Shown: one piece after another, positions 5,987 to 7,329 of the stretch
Layout of the letters: each line of letters opens with the position of its first letter
Numbering within the stretch: position 1 is the first letter of the stretch
Origin: Chloroflexota bacterium
Lineage (GTDB): Bacteria > Chloroflexota > Anaerolineae > Aggregatilineales > Phototrophicaceae
Length of the DNA: 7,329 bases
Direction: 5' to 3'
Assembly: GCA_023392115.1 (NCBI GenBank)
Contig: JAEVZT010000312.1
Span: 1-7,329 of the forward strand
Position numbers and translations under genes: made by a program
Notes under the pieces: model-generated
The model's database searches: none
What the model saw: the letters and a program-made list of their open reading frames with translations, nothing else
What the model was told of the DNA's origin: nothing

Positions 5987-7329
5987 ATGAGCAATAACGA
6001 CTTACTCACGAAAACCATGATGGACACCCTACTCAGCCGCCGCAGCTTCGTCAAGTGGAGCGCAGCGCTGGGTGGTGCCGCCGTGGCAGCGGGTGGTCTG
6101 GGTTTCGGGCTGAAAGCCGCCGAAACTCAAGCACAATCGGCGCAGACGGATGACGGCGGCAAGTGGGTCGTCGCCGCCTGCTGGCATAACTGCGGTGGCA
6201 AGTGCCCGAATTATGCCTACGTCAAGGACGGCGTCGTCCTTCGTCAGAAGGCTGACGACACGCACGAAGACAACCCGGACTTCCCGCAGCAGCGCGGCTG
6301 CGCGCGCGGACGTTCGCAGCGCCACCAGACGTTCGGCGCTGACCGTCTCAAGTACCCCATGAAGCGCAAGCACTGGGCACCCGGCGGCGGCGACAAGTCG
6401 CTGCGCGGTCGTGACGAGTGGGTGCGGATTTCGTGGGACGAGGCGCTGGAAATCGTTTCGAGCGAAATCAAGCGCATCAAGGAAACCTACGGCAACGAGT
6501 CGATCTTCGTTTCCGGCGGTTCATCGATCACCCGCGCGCTGACGCTGTACGGCGGTTTCGTCCCTTCGTACGGCACGTCTTCAGGCGGTTCGTGGCACAC
6601 GACCGAAGCGGTGGTGTTCGGCGGCTACAACAATAGCTGGCGCATCAGCGACCGCATGCAGCACCGCAAGGTGCAGTTGTTCGTCCACTTCGGCGCGAAC
6701 CCGATTTCGAGCAGCGGCGGCAACCCGACCTACAACATGCTTCAGAACAAGATTGCCGGCGCGAAGTACATCTTCATCGACCCGCAGTTCTCGGACTCGG
6801 CGCAGGTTCTGGCTGACGAGTGGATCCCGATTCGCCCCGGTACCGACCACGCGATGGTGCTGGGCATGTGCCACACCCTGTTCACCGAAGACGACCCCGA
6901 AACCAATCCGCTGATTGACTGGGATTTCGTCAATCGCTGCACGTCGGGTGGCATCACGCGCGACTACATGCCTGAAGGCGCGGAAATTGACGAGAATCTG
7001 AAGGACTATGTCCTCGGTCTGGACGCGAGCGGCAACCCCGCCCCTGTCGGACACAAGAACTACCCCGCCAAGACTCCTGAATGGGCGTCTGAGATTTGCG
7101 GCGTCGACCCGCAGCGCATTCGCACACTGGCGCGCGAAATCGCGACAACGCCGAATGTGGCTGTCTGCCAGTCGAATACCTGCGCCCGCACCCAGAACTC
7201 CGACTCGTGGCCGCAAATGGTGCTGACCTTCGGCGCTATCACCGGTCACATGGGCAGGGATGGCAGCTTCACCAGCGGCGGTTACTACCACAGCGCGTTC
7301 AGCGGTTACGGCGGCGGTCGCGATTACGT
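5987..7329 (+). CDS. dmsA: DmsA-like molybdopterin oxidoreductase catalytic subunit, Tat-exported (3' end outside window)
   Basis: The frame is open from ATG 5987 to the window end, giving 447 residues of a protein that is usually about 800. GGAGA lies 6 nt before the ATG. A Tat signal (SRRSFVKW, residues 17-24, then an Ala/Gly-rich core to about 42) indicates folded export across the membrane. The [4Fe-4S] site reads C65-x3-C69-x3-C73-x31-C105, followed by ARGRS, as in DmsA-type enzymes. Further family motifs are DRLKYPMKR (119-127), ISWDEALEIV (148-157), FGANP (235-239) and DEWIPIRPGTD (277-287). Aligned by eye with E. coli DmsA, the molybdenum-ligand serine falls at about S199 in YGTSSGG. 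The product should bind bis-MGD and reduce DMSO or a related oxidised substrate using electrons from a DmsB/DmsC pair. The DmsC-like gene in the window supports DmsABC over a NrfD-anchored enzyme. The true substrate cannot be read from sequence and other S-, N- or oxyanion substrates remain possible. dmsB is not in the window. Confidence 0.88.
   Translation, partial: MSNNDLLTKTMMDTLLSRRSFVKWSAALGGAAVAAGGLGFGLKAAETQAQSAQTDDGGKWVVAACWHNCGGKCPNYAYVKDGVVLRQKADDTHEDNPDFPQQRGCARGRSQRHQTFGADRLKYPMKRKHWAPGGGDKSLRGRDEWVRISWDEALEIVSSEIKRIKETYGNESIFVSGGSSITRALTLYGGFVPSYGTSSGGSWHTTEAVVFGGYNNSWRISDRMQHRKVQLFVHFGANPISSSGGNPTYNMLQNKIAGAKYIFIDPQFSDSAQVLADEWIPIRPGTDHAMVLGMCHTLFTEDDPETNPLIDWDFVNRCTSGGITRDYMPEGAEIDENLKDYVLGLDASGNPAPVGHKNYPAKTPEWASEICGVDPQRIRTLAREIATTPNVAVCQSNTCARTQNSDSWPQMVLTFGAITGHMGRDGSFTSGGYYHSAFSGYGGGRDY

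Noticed and set aside
6581..7291. Minus-strand open frame of 236 codons antisense to dmsA
   Set aside because: The plus strand here encodes conserved DmsA motifs; the antisense product is Val/Arg/Ala-rich without domain features.
1..7329. CRISPR arrays, tRNA or rRNA genes, insertion sequences, attachment sites
   Set aside because: No regularly spaced repeats, cloverleaf-like sequences, transposase motifs or terminal repeats were seen.

Overview
The window carries most of a dimethyl sulfoxide (DMSO) reductase-type respiratory locus together with its own two-component system. It is a moderately GC-rich bacterial segment with bacterial-style Shine-Dalgarno sites and a Tat-exported molybdoenzyme. 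The 7-TM/GAF/HisKA_3 sensor kinase, the DmsC-like anchor and the small protein at the left edge would fit a Chloroflexota (Anaerolineae-like) genome. That assignment is an impression from protein style and was not tested; no rRNA or other marker is present.

Layout, left to right. A short minus-strand gene (31-270) of unknown function resembles the N-terminal module of trypsin-like (Nal1-type) proteases and seems to stop early. A 370-nt divergent intergenic region follows. It has a good sigma70-like promoter pointing left (427-455) and an 8-bp inverted repeat (482-515) that could be an operator. All remaining genes are on the plus strand: a 680-aa membrane histidine kinase (641-2683), a DmsC-family membrane anchor (2688-3608), a NarL-type response regulator (3632-4294), a radical SAM protein with extra cysteines (4426-5751), and the first 447 residues of a DmsA-like molybdopterin catalytic subunit (5987 to the window edge). 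The first three genes are 4 and 23 nt apart and look like one transcript. The radical SAM and dmsA genes follow after 131 and 235 nt. Both gaps contain hairpins, and a nearly identical 17-nt hairpin occurs in each.

Likely working model (inference): the kinase senses a membrane or redox signal and phosphorylates the response regulator, which controls the reductase genes. DmsA is exported folded by Tat with its molybdenum cofactor and [4Fe-4S] cluster. DmsC anchors the complex and passes quinol electrons through a DmsB iron-sulfur subunit, which is not in this window and is expected downstream of dmsA. The radical SAM protein is the least understood member; its position suggests maturation of, or functional partnership with, the molybdoenzyme. 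The most unusual points are the anchor gene lying between the kinase and regulator genes, apart from the catalytic subunit, and the uncharacterised radical SAM enzyme next to dmsA.
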